Shown here in pieces: positions 1 through 8,608 of a stretch of 33,091 nucleotides of DNA. Made by a program: the position numbers and the translations under genes. The stretch's first letter is position 1, and each line of letters starts with the position of its first letter. Where the stretch lies: positions 1 through 33,091 of the forward strand of contig CAZWYI010000024.1 of the NCBI GenBank assembly GCA_964638155.1. The letters are read 5' to 3'. This DNA comes from CAYZTD01 sp964638155 (GTDB lineage Archaea > Thermoplasmatota > E2 > DHVEG-1). The notes under the pieces are model-generated. The model saw only the letters and a list, made by a program, of their open reading frames with translations. It did not search any database and had not been told where the DNA came from.

Positions 1-74
1 TGCATAATGTTTTCACGGTCAGAGTAGGAAGGAATTAATTTTGTCCCAATGCCGGTCTTATATTAACTATTTCT

Positions 75-2609
75 GTGAAATCTTGTTTTAGCATTTCACA
101 AAAAATGGAGAATATAAAAGATAGTCCATTAAAAGAAAATAAGATATGTGAGAATATTAACAAATCTAATTTTATCACTGTGGACCAAGACAAGAATGGT
201 GTCTGGTGGTTTGTAGGTCCAAATGGGAAAGAATTTTATTCTATTTGTACCGGATGCAGTCAACCTCCTTTTAGCTATGAAAATATTTCCACTTGGAAAA
301 ACAAGACGGAGCAAAGATTGAAAAAATGGGGATTTAACTCCTTGGCAGGTGATCTATTTCCAAATTGGCCTTTTTTTGCTAGAATAAAAACTAAACATCT
401 TACGGGTACTCATGGCTGGAAACATACTAGACATCCTGATGTATTTGACCAAGATTGGAAGGAAAATGTCACTATTATGATCAAAGAACTGGCAAATAAA
501 GTAAGAAACAACACATATTTGCTAGGTTATGAAATAGACAACGAAATGAAATGGGGACCTGATTTAATTTTTGAAGGAATTGGAGACGATATGACCCTTC
601 TAGATCTCTATATTTCTGCTCCAAAAGAGACACCCGGCAAAAAAGAAGTATTTTCTTTTCTTAGAAATAAATATAGCGATAATATATCTAACTTTAATTT
701 AGTGTGGAACATGAATCTTTCCAAGTTTAGTGATCTTCTTGATATCCATGAATTAGGGATTAAAAAATCCTGGCGAATTACTTCAAAGATAGATAAATAC
801 GTATCTCAAATTATCTCTGAATACAAAAAATATAGAGAGAACCCTATGTTATTTGAAAAAGCAAAAGAAGATGTAGTTAATTTTTCAAAATACGTTGCAG
901 AAACCTATTTTAGTTTTATAAATAAAACTCTAAAAAAAGCAGATTCTAATCATTTGTATATGGGTATGAGGATACATAATCTTGGAATCCCGAGAGAAAT
1001 TTTAGAAATCCATGGTAAATATACAGATGTCATAACAATCAATAACCATCGTTATTATAAATTTGAAAACTTTGAGAAGACAAAAGAAATCGGTAATTAT
1101 TATTTTGCAAAAAAATACGGTTGTGTTTCCTACGAAAATTTTATGGAAAACTATTACAAAATCACTAAAAAACCCATTTTTGTTAGTGAAGGAGGAGCGC
1201 CATGTTTTTGGATCAACGGTAGCTTACCATTAATAAGAAATTTCGCAATAGAACTAGTATACAGACCAGCAAAATGTTCAATAACAAAAAAAGGAGCTCT
1301 TGAAGATTTTAAATGGTATGTTAATAACTGTCTTAACTGTCCATATGTTATAGGCCACCATAGAATGATGTATTATGATTTACTAAAATGGTGGGGTACA
1401 GGAGGACTAGTTAATCTATGGGACGAGCCAAATAAATTTCTAGTTGAAGAAATGACTAGCATTTATAATAATGCTAGTAAAATACATGAAAAATCTTATC
1501 TGCATTCGTCAAAAAATAAAATATTAAATAAAAATTTCAAAATAACAGAAAAAATAATCGATAAATTTTTAAAATCATCTGATTTTAAAGTTGATAAAAA
1601 ATCATTTGGAACATTATTTGAAAAAAACAATCATATCTTAGAACCTTTAACATATAAAAATAATTTTGAGAAAACATTTAGCAATATCACAAAAAGTAGC
1701 CATATTATTTACGTCGATAATGATTCTTTACCACCAGGTAATGGAACAAAATCATGGCCTTACTGCAAAATTCAATACGCTATTGATAATTCAATTGATG
1801 GAGACACAATATATGTATTAAGCGGGACATATAAAGAATTGATAACAATAAATAAAACTATTTCTTTAATCGGTGAAAATAGTAGCAACACAATTATTGG
1901 CGGATATTTTAACTCGGAAAATGATGTTATCATTACAATAGATGCCGACAATATAAATATCATCAATTTTAGTATTGCTACAGTTGAAGGGACATGGATC
2001 GATTCGACTAGAAACGTAAGAAGCTGCACAGGAATAACTGTAAAAGAACAGGAAAATTGCACAATTTCAAATAATATTTTTTATAATCTTAGCACATGGG
2101 AAGGAGCAAATGGAATTGAAATATTAAACTGTAACAATATAACAATAAAAAATAATATATTTTCAAATATCAAAAGATTTGGTATAACCTCTGATCACAC
2201 AAACAACCTAACTATCTACAATAATGTATTTTATGAAATTGAATTATATGGTATCTGGATTTCATGTTGCAAAAAAAATAAAATAATTAGTAATAAAATC
2301 TCAAATACAAAAATTGGAATTATATTAGTTAAAGCCAACAATAACCTTATAAAAAGAAATGATGTCTTTAATAATTCACAAAAAATCATATCCTTAAAAA
2401 ACTCAAATTCTAACGATATTTTGGAAAATAATTTTATAAATAATCCTCCCTCGTCACTTTTTTATCATTCTTCTAATAACAATTGGAATAAAAATTACTG
2501 GGACCGTAGTCGTATATCGCCTAAAATTATATCTGGAAGAACCGGTTCTAACTCATTAAAACCAACTTTTGATTTTGATTTTAATCCTTCTTCAAAATAC
2601 TACAGATAA
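75..2609 (+). CDS. Agarase-like clan GH-A glycoside hydrolase fused to a NosD-type beta-helix
   Basis: The protein (844 residues from GTG) has two parts. Residues about 36-475 look like a TIM-barrel hydrolase of the GH50/GH42 (agarase, beta-galactosidase) type: the N-terminal motif NGVWWFVGPNGKEFYS, then GYEIDNEMKWG with the likely acid/base Glu157, and KPIFVSEGG with the likely nucleophile Glu372. From about residue 543 a right-handed beta-helix follows: YVDND, a KIQYAIDNSIDGDTIYV start typical of NosD, then Asn/Ile-rich PbH1 repeats and an NYWD end motif. It probably binds and cuts a polysaccharide; the substrate is not readable. The start is uncertain: GTG at 75 or ATG at 105. An in-frame stop lies at 36-38. 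No convincing signal peptide is present, unlike the other NosD proteins here, so the gene may be 5'-truncated or the product may be cytoplasmic. The family is fairly clear, the exact GH number is not. Confidence 0.65.
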   Translation: MKSCFSISQKMENIKDSPLKENKICENINKSNFITVDQDKNGVWWFVGPNGKEFYSICTGCSQPPFSYENISTWKNKTEQRLKKWGFNSLAGDLFPNWPFFARIKTKHLTGTHGWKHTRHPDVFDQDWKENVTIMIKELANKVRNNTYLLGYEIDNEMKWGPDLIFEGIGDDMTLLDLYISAPKETPGKKEVFSFLRNKYSDNISNFNLVWNMNLSKFSDLLDIHELGIKKSWRITSKIDKYVSQIISEYKKYRENPMLFEKAKEDVVNFSKYVAETYFSFINKTLKKADSNHLYMGMRIHNLGIPREILEIHGKYTDVITINNHRYYKFENFEKTKEIGNYYFAKKYGCVSYENFMENYYKITKKPIFVSEGGAPCFWINGSLPLIRNFAIELVYRPAKCSITKKGALEDFKWYVNNCLNCPYVIGHHRMMYYDLLKWWGTGGLVNLWDEPNKFLVEEMTSIYNNASKIHEKSYLHSSKNKILNKNFKITEKIIDKFLKSSDFKVDKKSFGTLFEKNNHILEPLTYKNNFEKTFSNITKSSHIIYVDNDSLPPGNGTKSWPYCKIQYAIDNSIDGDTIYVLSGTYKELITINKTISLIGENSSNTIIGGYFNSENDVIITIDADNINIINFSIATVEGTWIDSTRNVRSCTGITVKEQENCTISNNIFYNLSTWEGANGIEILNCNNITIKNNIFSNIKRFGITSDHTNNLTIYNNVFYEIELYGIWISCCKKNKIISNKISNTKIGIILVKANNNLIKRNDVFNNSQKIISLKNSNSNDILENNFINNPPSSLFYHSSNNNWNKNYWDRSRISPKIISGRTGSNSLKPTFDFDFNPSSKYYR

Positions 2610-2700
2610 TATATAGGAAAATCAAATGTTTCTAGAAAAACCAAATTTTATTAAATAATATTGATTTACATACTCTAATTATTTAAGGAGTAAAAAAATT

Positions 2701-3372
2701 ATGTTAAAAACACCAGTTATCGTTCTAAATGTAAAAACATATGCTCAGGCCGTTGGAAATAAATCTCTAGAAATTGCAAAAATTATGGAAAAAGTTTCTG
2801 AAGAGACAGGTGTTAGTATGGCTATATCTGTTCAGGCTACAGATATAAAAACTGTTTCTGAAAACGTATCAATTCCAGTATATGCTGAGCATATTGATCC
2901 GATAAAGCCAGGGAGTCATACTGGATGGAGTCTACCTGAAGCTATAAAAGATGCTGGAGCAGTTGGAACTCTTATAAACCATAGCGAGCACAGGCTGAAA
3001 CTAGCTGATATTGATACATGTATCAAAAGAGCAAAAGAAATAGGGCTTGACCAAATAGTATGTTCAAATAATGTAGAAACTTCTAAAGCAGTTGCTACCC
3101 TGAAACCAGATTTTGTAGCAGTTGAACCTCCTGAACTTATTGGCGGTGATATTTCTGTTACTAAAGCTGACCCTGATATAATTAAAAATAGTGTTAATGC
3201 AGTTGAAAAAATTGATGCAGATGTAAAAGTACTCTGTGGGGCAGGCGTTAAAACTGGAGAAGATGTTAAAGCAGCTGTAGAATTAGGTTCCAAGGGAGTA
3301 CTTCTTGCTAGTGGCATTGTAAAAGCAGATGATAAAGAAAAAGTAGTTAGAAACCTTGCATCAGGATTATAA
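2701..3372 (+). CDS. tpiA: Triosephosphate isomerase, archaeal type
   Basis: Interconverts dihydroxyacetone phosphate and glyceraldehyde 3-phosphate in glycolysis and gluconeogenesis, in the cytoplasm. At 223 residues it has the short archaeal form. Visible catalytic residues are Asn10 and Lys12 in LNVKTY, the electrophile His94 in NHSE, and the base Glu142 in VEPPELIGG; the phosphate-binding CGAGV and GVLLASGIV segments follow. A Shine-Dalgarno sequence AAGGAG (2685-2690) sits 10 nt ahead of the ATG, which supports this start. The gene is convergent with rpe, with four bases between the stops. Nothing is missing or odd. Confidence 0.96.
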   Translation: MLKTPVIVLNVKTYAQAVGNKSLEIAKIMEKVSEETGVSMAISVQATDIKTVSENVSIPVYAEHIDPIKPGSHTGWSLPEAIKDAGAVGTLINHSEHRLKLADIDTCIKRAKEIGLDQIVCSNNVETSKAVATLKPDFVAVEPPELIGGDISVTKADPDIIKNSVNAVEKIDADVKVLCGAGVKTGEDVKAAVELGSKGVLLASGIVKADDKEKVVRNLASGL

Positions 3373-3376
3373 ATAC

Positions 3377-4018
3377 TTATTTCAAGGAATCTATTGCTTT
3401 GTTATAATCTATATTTTTAAAAATATAAGAACCAGCAACTAAAACATTAGCTCCATTTTCTACTACTTTTCCCGCATTATTATTGTTTATTCCACCATCG
3501 ACCTCTAAAAAAATTTCTTTATCAATATTTTCTATCAGTTTTTTAACTTGTTTAATTTTAGTTAAACTATTTTCTATAAATTTTTGTCCTCCAAAACCCG
3601 GATGAACTGACATAACAAGGACTAGATCAACTTTGTCAATTACCTCTTTAATTTTTTCAACTTTTGTTTCTGGATTTATTGAAATGCCAATTTTACAATC
3701 ATATTTTTTGATTTCCTCAAAAACACTCTCAATATCTTTGATTGCTTCTATATGAACTGTTATTAGATCAGATCCTGCTTTTGCAAAATCTTTTACATAT
3801 TTTTTAGGGTTTTCTATCATTAGATGAGTGTCAAAAAATAGGTTTGTTGTTTTTCTAATATTTTTTACAACTACTGGACCTATTGTTATATTTGGCACAA
3901 AATGTCCATCCATTACATCTATATGTATCCAGTCAGCTCCTGCATTTTGAACTGCTTTTATTTCTTCACCGAGTTTTGAAAAATCTGCTGATAGAATTGA
4001 AGGTGCTATTAATACCAT
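3377..4018 (-). CDS. rpe: Ribulose-phosphate 3-epimerase
   Basis: Interconverts ribulose 5-phosphate and xylulose 5-phosphate in the non-oxidative pentose phosphate pathway. The 213-residue protein starts APSILSADF, the family signature, followed by WIHIDVMDGHFVPN (metal-binding His and Asp), DTHLMI (metal-binding His), MSVHPGFGGQKF (phosphate loop side) and LEVDGGI with the catalytic Asp. Length is normal for a (beta/alpha)8 Rpe. A TATA-like stretch near 4052-4063 lies about 38 nt ahead of the ATG, so the leader is short. Together with the transaldolase gene 400 bp away it indicates that pentoses are made by the non-oxidative branch. Confidence 0.95.
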   Translation of the reverse strand: MVLIAPSILSADFSKLGEEIKAVQNAGADWIHIDVMDGHFVPNITIGPVVVKNIRKTTNLFFDTHLMIENPKKYVKDFAKAGSDLITVHIEAIKDIESVFEEIKKYDCKIGISINPETKVEKIKEVIDKVDLVLVMSVHPGFGGQKFIENSLTKIKQVKKLIENIDKEIFLEVDGGINNNNAGKVVENGANVLVAGSYIFKNIDYNKAIDSLK

Positions 4019-4088
4019 TTATATCCAGAAAAAGCAAATACAGTTATCCTTTATAAATACAAATGATAAAAAATAGAAGGAGAAAAAA

Positions 4089-4244
4089 CTATTTTTTCAG
4101 TTTTCTAATTTTAAACTCTCCAATTCCAGTAGGAATTATTTCAATTTCATCTCCATCCTTAATATCATGGGCTTTCGCTAATTGACTTGGTAATGTAAGT
4201 ACTAAGCTACTGCCCACAATTCGAGCTTTCCTTGTTAGAGGCAT
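4089..4244 (-). CDS. Small AbrB/SpoVT-type DNA-binding protein
   Basis: A 51-residue protein beginning MPLTRKARIVGSSLVLTLP, with GDEIEIIPTG in the middle and a basic end FKIRKLKK. This is the swapped-hairpin AbrB fold: a beta strand with basic residues, the S-L-V-L-T-L-P-S-Q-L segment, then the D-G-D-E-I loop. Such proteins bind DNA as dimers and act as transition-state regulators or as antitoxins (MazE type). No toxin gene is next to it. The frame is open upstream of the ATG and reads RWCGWD, but has no good start codon, so the ATG at 4244 is chosen. The stop is TAG, one of only two apparent TAG stops in the window. It lies alone between two divergently placed sugar phosphate genes; its target is unknown. 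Confidence 0.8.
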   Translation of the reverse strand: MPLTRKARIVGSSLVLTLPSQLAKAHDIKDGDEIEIIPTGIGEFKIRKLKK

Positions 4245-4428
4245 ATCCCATCCACACCATCTTACAGACAGAGTAATGTATATTTGAATATATATATGTT
4301 TTGATTTTTTTTAATATATTCAAAAATATTCATTGTATTCTTAAAAAAATAAAAATAGCCATATAAAAAATATCAATCCAAAAAGTTATGAATAAAAACT
4401 TGATACCAAAACTTCGGAGCGAGGCTTT

Positions 4429-5088
4429 ATGAAAATATTTGTTGATACAGCTGATTTAGATGAAATAAGAGAAATAGCATCATGGGGAATAGTAGATGGT
4501 GTAACAACCAATCCAACTCTTGTAAAAAGAAGTGGTAGATCTTTTGATGAAATAATTGAAGAAATTTTTGAGATAGTTGATGGACCGATAAGCTTAGAAG
4601 TAGTAAGTGAAGAATCAGAAGGAATGGTAAAAGAAGCAAAAGAATTGGTTTCAAAAGTAAAAGAAAAATACAGAAAAAACGTTGCAATAAAAATCCCAAT
4701 GACCTCAGAGGGATTAAAAGCAGTAAAAACTCTCAGTAAAAAAGGGATAAAAACAAATGTAACATTAGTTTTTTCAGCAAACCAGGCACTACTTGCCGCA
4801 AAAGCAGGTGCAAGCTTTGTAAGCCCATTTATCGGAAGACTTGATGACCAAGGACAAGTAGGAATGCAAATTGTTGAAGAAATAACAGAGATTTTTTATA
4901 ACTATGATATAGAAACAGAGATAATTGTAGCAAGTATACGTCATCCAATACATGTAATAGATGCAGCAAGAATCGGTGCAGATATAGCTACAATTCCACC
5001 TAAAGTAATACATAAGATGGCAAAACATTCACTTACAGATGTAGGAATAAAAAGATTTTGTGATGATTGGGAAAAAGTAAAAAAATAA
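4429..5088 (+). CDS. tal: Transaldolase (small TalC/fructose-6-phosphate aldolase-like subfamily)
   Basis: Transfers a dihydroxyacetone unit between sugar phosphates in the non-oxidative pentose phosphate pathway. The 219-residue protein opens MKIFVDTADLDEIREI, has GVTTNPTL, the Schiff-base Lys88 in VAIKIPMT, TNVTLVFS, and SPFIGRLDD. This size matches the short bacterial/archaeal transaldolases, which are close to fructose-6-phosphate aldolase; a Phe (FS in the LVFS strand) versus Gln/Tyr difference elsewhere cannot settle the activity by eye. GGAG at 4416-4419 is about 9 nt ahead of the ATG. It belongs functionally with rpe, although the two genes are divergent and an AbrB gene lies between them. 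Confidence 0.92.
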   Translation: MKIFVDTADLDEIREIASWGIVDGVTTNPTLVKRSGRSFDEIIEEIFEIVDGPISLEVVSEESEGMVKEAKELVSKVKEKYRKNVAIKIPMTSEGLKAVKTLSKKGIKTNVTLVFSANQALLAAKAGASFVSPFIGRLDDQGQVGMQIVEEITEIFYNYDIETEIIVASIRHPIHVIDAARIGADIATIPPKVIHKMAKHSLTDVGIKRFCDDWEKVKK

Positions 5089-5089
5089 A

Positions 5090-5380
5090 TTATTTTTTCT
5101 TTATTTTACCAAAGTCTTTTTTACGTTCTTTTACATCTTTGCCTGTTGCATCAAGGAGAAACTGGTTCCATTTCTTTATTATACTGTAATCTCCAGTGAC
5201 TTTTTTTGGTGGTTCTGTATCAATATATAGACTTTTTTTATCGCGCTTCATATGAATTTTACCAATGCCTTCTACTTCAAATTTCATACCTTTTTCAATA
5301 TCACCTGATGCACCGAAATATTTGCTTACAAGCTCTTCAATATCTGGATGATGTCCTCTTTTAATCTTATATTCTCTCAT
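5090..5380 (-). CDS. DUF5611-like archaeal protein of unknown function
   Basis: A 96-residue basic protein beginning MREYKIKRGHHPDIEELVSK, followed by GMKFEVEGIGKIHMKRDKK, a short hydrophobic strand LYIDTEP, KKWNQFLLDATG, and a Lys-rich tail. I recognise it as resembling small conserved archaeal proteins annotated DUF5611, found in methanogens and relatives; the function of that family is not known to me. No membrane segment or catalytic motif is visible. A TATA-like element near 5401-5411 lies about 26 nt ahead of the ATG, so the mRNA is probably leaderless. Its stop lies one base from the convergent transaldolase stop. Confidence 0.7.
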   Translation of the reverse strand: MREYKIKRGHHPDIEELVSKYFGASGDIEKGMKFEVEGIGKIHMKRDKKSLYIDTEPPKKVTGDYSIIKKWNQFLLDATGKDVKERKKDFGKIKKK

Positions 5381-5433
5381 TTTTGTACAACCCTAATTTA
5401 TGAAATATAAAAATCAATTATTAAATTTTGGTT

Positions 5434-5934
5434 TTAAATTAATTCAAACGCCTTTTTTACAGCTTCTTCAGCTGAATCAACAACATAGTAATCTGATTCT
5501 ATACCATTCATAATACATTTTTCAGAAATTTCATCTACACATCCACCAGTACCCTTTATTAAAATTAATGGTTTTTGTGAAATCATTCTATATGAAATCT
5601 CATTTAAAGTACCCCATCTACCACCAATAGCTATAGTTGCATCACCAGTTCGTGACACTAGATAATTGCGAATGTTTCCAAGGCCTGTTGGAATTGCTAT
5701 ATCTATGTATTTATTTGCCTCTTTTTTTTCATATGGCATAATCCCAACTGTAATTCCACCTTCTTTTTTTGCACCTATGCAAGCAGCTTCCATAACTCCA
5801 CCATGTCCACCACAAACAAGAACAGCTCCTTTTTTTGCAATAAGGCTTCCTACTTTTTCAGCTATATTTAACGCTTTTTCTGATAAGTTTTTATCCCATC
5901 CATCGCTTCCACAGATTGAAATTAGTTTTTTCAT
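5434..5934 (-). CDS. TIGR00725/LOG-like Rossmann-fold protein
   Basis: The 166-residue protein shows the Rossmann-like fold of the lysine decarboxylase-like/DprA-related family: ISICGSDGWD at the start, VCGGHGGVMEAACIGAKK, TVGIMPYEK, and AIGGRWGTLNEISYR, which corresponds to the PGGxGTxxE motif of LOG phosphoribohydrolases. Those enzymes cleave nucleoside 5'-monophosphates to base and ribose 5-phosphate; whether this branch has that activity is not established. The Glu of GTLNE is kept while the usual Pro of PGGxG is replaced by Ile-Gly-Gly. It starts with ATG at 5934 and is divergent from the ABC operon over 88 bp. Confidence 0.82.
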   Translation of the reverse strand: MKKLISICGSDGWDKNLSEKALNIAEKVGSLIAKKGAVLVCGGHGGVMEAACIGAKKEGGITVGIMPYEKKEANKYIDIAIPTGLGNIRNYLVSRTGDATIAIGGRWGTLNEISYRMISQKPLILIKGTGGCVDEISEKCIMNGIESDYYVVDSAEEAVKKAFELI

Positions 5935-5990
5935 AGAATAATAAATGAAAGTAGGGGGTTTTTATTTTTTTTATTTCTTTAAAAAGATAG

Positions 5991-6000
5991 GTTTTTAAAG
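5991..6000 (+). promoter_or_regulatory. TATA box of the ABC transporter operon
   Basis: GTTTTTAAAG is centred about 27 nt ahead of the ATG at 6023. That distance places the transcription start at or next to the ATG, and no Shine-Dalgarno sequence is present, so the mRNA is probably leaderless. Confidence 0.5.
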
Positions 6001-6022
6001 AATCCATATAATATTGAATTCA

Positions 6023-6937
6023 ATGTCTTCTAACATTATTGAAATCAAAAATCTAACTAAAACCTATAATGCTCTAAAAGCAGTAAACAATCTATCTCTA
6101 TCTATAGAAAAAGGAGAGGTCTTTGGTTTTCTTGGACCAAATGGCGCAGGTAAAACTACTACAATTAAATCAATTCTTGGTTTGATATATGCAGATAGTG
6201 GTTTTGTAAAAATTAATGGCAAAGATGTTTTAAAAGAGGTAAAAGCTGTTAAAAAAAATATTGGCTATTTACCAGAAAAAGTCTCTTTTTATGATAAACT
6301 AACTGCATTACAGAATCTAAATTTTTATGCTGAATTAAAAAATATCCCTAAAGACAATTGTACTCAATTATTAAATGAATTTGGACTTAGCGAAGTTTCA
6401 AACAAAAAAGTTGGACAATACTCAAAAGGTATGATACAAAAACTAGGTTTAGCAAGAGCGTTATTAGGTGAACCAGAAATTTTATTTTTAGATGAACCAA
6501 CATCAGGTCTTGATCCAAAGGCTGTTAAACAGTTTAGAGATAAGATAAAAAATCTAAATAAAAAAGGTATTACAATTTTTATCTCCTCCCATATTCTTAG
6601 TGAAATACAGGCTGTTTCAACTCAAGTTGGAATAATAAACAAAGGTCTTTTAGTAGCAAAAGATTCAGTTGAAAAACTAAGTGAAAAGTTAGATATAAAG
6701 CCAAAACTAATATTAAAAATTCCAAATGTAAACGAAAAACTAATAAAAATAGCTAAAGACGTAAATGGAGTTAGTAATGTTGAAAAATTTGTAGGTAAAA
6801 TTGTAATCAACTGCAACTTAGAAACAAGATCCAAAGTAATTTATGCAATTGAAAAAGCTGGTTTTAATATTAAAAATGTTCAAACAGAAGAATCATCTCT
6901 GGAAGATGTTTTCATGAAATACACTGAGGAGAAATGA
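6023..6937 (+). CDS. ABC transporter ATP-binding protein, NosF-like
   Basis: ATPase subunit of an ABC-2 type exporter. Residues from the ATG: Walker A GPNGAGKTTT near 38-47, Q-loop region YLPEKVSFYD, signature YSKGMIQKLGLARALL, Walker B ILFLDEPTSGLDP, and switch His in ISSHILSE. The phrasing FYDKLTALQNL, YSKGM and SSHILSEIQ is that of NosF, the partner of NosD and NosY in copper-centre maturation and, in many archaea, part of stand-alone NosDFY-like systems. The C-terminal 80 residues form the usual small accessory domain. A TTG nine bases upstream is a possible start but ATG 6023 fits the leaderless promoter. The gene runs into the permease gene. Confidence 0.9.
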   Translation: MSSNIIEIKNLTKTYNALKAVNNLSLSIEKGEVFGFLGPNGAGKTTTIKSILGLIYADSGFVKINGKDVLKEVKAVKKNIGYLPEKVSFYDKLTALQNLNFYAELKNIPKDNCTQLLNEFGLSEVSNKKVGQYSKGMIQKLGLARALLGEPEILFLDEPTSGLDPKAVKQFRDKIKNLNKKGITIFISSHILSEIQAVSTQVGIINKGLLVAKDSVEKLSEKLDIKPKLILKIPNVNEKLIKIAKDVNGVSNVEKFVGKIVINCNLETRSKVIYAIEKAGFNIKNVQTEESSLEDVFMKYTEEK

Positions 6938-6942
6938 TAACA

Positions 6943-7761
6943 ATGGACAAAACTATTTTTTATATAGCTAAAAAAGAAATAATGGACAATATTAGAAACA
7001 TGTGGATAATATTAGTCACTGTTATATTTTCTGTTTTAGCTTTGATGGTCTCTTATTTTGGATCTATGGGTCAAGGCTGGCAAAATCTGCAATTGACAAT
7101 ATTTGGTATGCACGAATTAGTCAAATATTTAGTTCCAATTATTAGCCTAATGTTAGGATACGGTACCATAGTTAAAGAAATTGATTCCGGCTCTTTAAAT
7201 TCTTTAATATCATTTCCGATTAAAAGATGGGAAATTGTTTTGGGTAAATTTATTGGTCTTGGATCAGTTTTATCTTTTTGCATATTTGTCGGATTTGGCA
7301 TATCCGGGTTAATTATCGGTGTAAATGTTCCAAATGTAAATTATTTAGAATATTTGGTATTTATATTAGATTCTATACTTATTGGGTTAGTTTTTTTAAG
7401 TATATCTATGCTATTTTCAACGATAGTAAAATCTCGTGCTGCCTCAATTGGCTTATCAATATTATATTGGTTTATATTTGTAATCCTGTGGCCAGTAATT
7501 CTGATAGGAGTATTAATAGCAATAGGTGGCAATGGAAATCAAACTTATAACCAATATTTTGCATTAGATTTGATAAATCCAATAACGCCTTTTTCAAAAA
7601 TCCTAGATTTGAACATAGGTTCTATGTCAACCACCTTATCTATTTATGGTATAGACTATCCTAGTTTTTATACCAGTGAGCTAATGGTAGGAATTCTTTT
7701 AATATGGATTATTATCCCACTTTTGTTAACATTTTTAGTTTTTAGAAAAAAAGACATATAA
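6943..7761 (+). CDS. ABC-2 type permease, NosY-like
   Basis: Membrane subunit for the ATPase just upstream. About six transmembrane segments are visible: near residues 21-40, 57-80, 98-125, 135-160, 170-200 and 248-268 (numbering from ATG 6943). The segment GSLNSLISFPIKRWEIVLGK between the second and third is the coupling region typical of NosY and related ABC-2 permeases. An ATG at 6934 overlaps the stop of the ATPase gene by four bases, but GAGGAG at 6926-6931 is correctly spaced only for the ATG at 6943, so I take that one; either way translation is coupled. Substrate unknown. Given the many NosD-type proteins further right, a link to surface proteins is possible but only inferred. Confidence 0.88.
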   Translation: MDKTIFYIAKKEIMDNIRNMWIILVTVIFSVLALMVSYFGSMGQGWQNLQLTIFGMHELVKYLVPIISLMLGYGTIVKEIDSGSLNSLISFPIKRWEIVLGKFIGLGSVLSFCIFVGFGISGLIIGVNVPNVNYLEYLVFILDSILIGLVFLSISMLFSTIVKSRAASIGLSILYWFIFVILWPVILIGVLIAIGGNGNQTYNQYFALDLINPITPFSKILDLNIGSMSTTLSIYGIDYPSFYTSELMVGILLIWIIIPLLLTFLVFRKKDI

Positions 7762-7774
7762 ATCGCCCACAAAA

Positions 7775-7784
7775 CTTTTAAATA
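7775..7784 (+). promoter_or_regulatory. TATA box of the ribosomal protein operon
   Basis: CTTTTAAATA lies about 47 nt ahead of the rpl18e ATG. Initiation 25 nt downstream would give a leader of about 20 nt holding GGGGAA (7815-7820) as ribosome binding site. Confidence 0.45.
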
Positions 7785-7826
7785 GCACACCCTTACACTT
7801 TTCTTCATATATCTGGGGAAATACCT

Positions 7827-8192
7827 ATGGCAAAGAAAAATAATAAAACAAACCCACAGTTAATAACACTAATAAATGAACTAAAAAAACATTCAAAAGA
7901 AAAAGATATACCTCTTTGGAAGGATATAGCTTTAAGACTAGAAAAATCATCAAAGAATAGACCAACAGTTGATTTAAACAAAATAAACAAATATGTTGAT
8001 AACAAAGAAACAGCACTAATAGCTGGTAAAGTACTATCGACAGGCAATCTTGATAAAAAAATTACAATTGCAGCATGGTCATTTTCAGAAAAAGCAGCTG
8101 AAAAAATAAAAAAAGCTGGGGGAAAACCAATTACAATAATGGAACTAATGAAAGACAACCCAGATGGAAAAAACATTAGAATAATGGGATAA
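7827..8192 (+). CDS. rpl18e: Large subunit ribosomal protein L18e
   Basis: The 121-residue protein starts MAKKNNKTNPQLITLINELK and has PLWKDIALRLEKSSKNRP, NLNKI-like VDLNKINKY, GKVLSTGNLDKKITIAAWSF and FSEKAAEKIKKAGG, the pattern of L18e, a protein of the archaeal and eukaryotic large subunit related in fold to bacterial L15. It is the first gene of a tight operon with L13, S9 and RpoN; only two bases separate it from L13. This order is a classic archaeal arrangement. Confidence 0.97.
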   Translation: MAKKNNKTNPQLITLINELKKHSKEKDIPLWKDIALRLEKSSKNRPTVDLNKINKYVDNKETALIAGKVLSTGNLDKKITIAAWSFSEKAAEKIKKAGGKPITIMELMKDNPDGKNIRIMG

Positions 8193-8194
8193 AT

Positions 8195-8608
8195 ATGACA
8201 ACAATAATTGATGCAACAGGTTCTACACTTGGAAGATTAAGCACAAATGTAGCAAAAAGAATCCTAGAGGGAGAAGAAATAGCAGTTGTAAACTCTGAAA
8301 AAGCAATAATTTCAGGTAGAAAAACTGCTATAAAAGAAAAATATAAGAAAAAAAGACAAGTTGGAACCTATAGAAAAGGCCCATATTTTCCAAAAAAATC
8401 TGATCAAATAGTTAAAAGAACTATAAGAGGTATGATCCCTTATCAAAAACCTCATGGAAGGGAAGCATTTAAAAAAGTTAAATGCTATAATAACATACCC
8501 GATATGTTTAAAGATAAAAAAATGGAAAAGATTAAAACTGCAGATAAAAAACCAATTGATTTTATTACATTAGAAGAACTATCTAGATATTTAGGAGTTG
8601 AAATGTAA
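8195..8608 (+). CDS. rpl13: Large subunit ribosomal protein L13
   Basis: At 137 residues it has the L13 core: TIIDATGSTLGRLSTNVAKR at the start, VVNSEKAIISGRK, YRKGPYFPKKSDQIVKRTIR, GMIPYQKPHGREAFKKVKCY. This is the archaeal/eukaryotic form with the PxGR..A..RLKVY-like segment. Its stop codon shares one base with the S9 ATG, so the two are translationally coupled. Confidence 0.97.
   Translation: MTTIIDATGSTLGRLSTNVAKRILEGEEIAVVNSEKAIISGRKTAIKEKYKKKRQVGTYRKGPYFPKKSDQIVKRTIRGMIPYQKPHGREAFKKVKCYNNIPDMFKDKKMEKIKTADKKPIDFITLEELSRYLGVEM

Noticed and set aside
2916..3317. Minus-strand open frame inside tpiA
   Set aside because: Antisense shadow of a gene with clear catalytic motifs; no start context and a low-complexity product.
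7805..8176. Minus-strand open frame opposite rpl18e
   Set aside because: Shadow of a conserved ribosomal protein gene; the product is an artefact of Lys/Ala codons read backwards.
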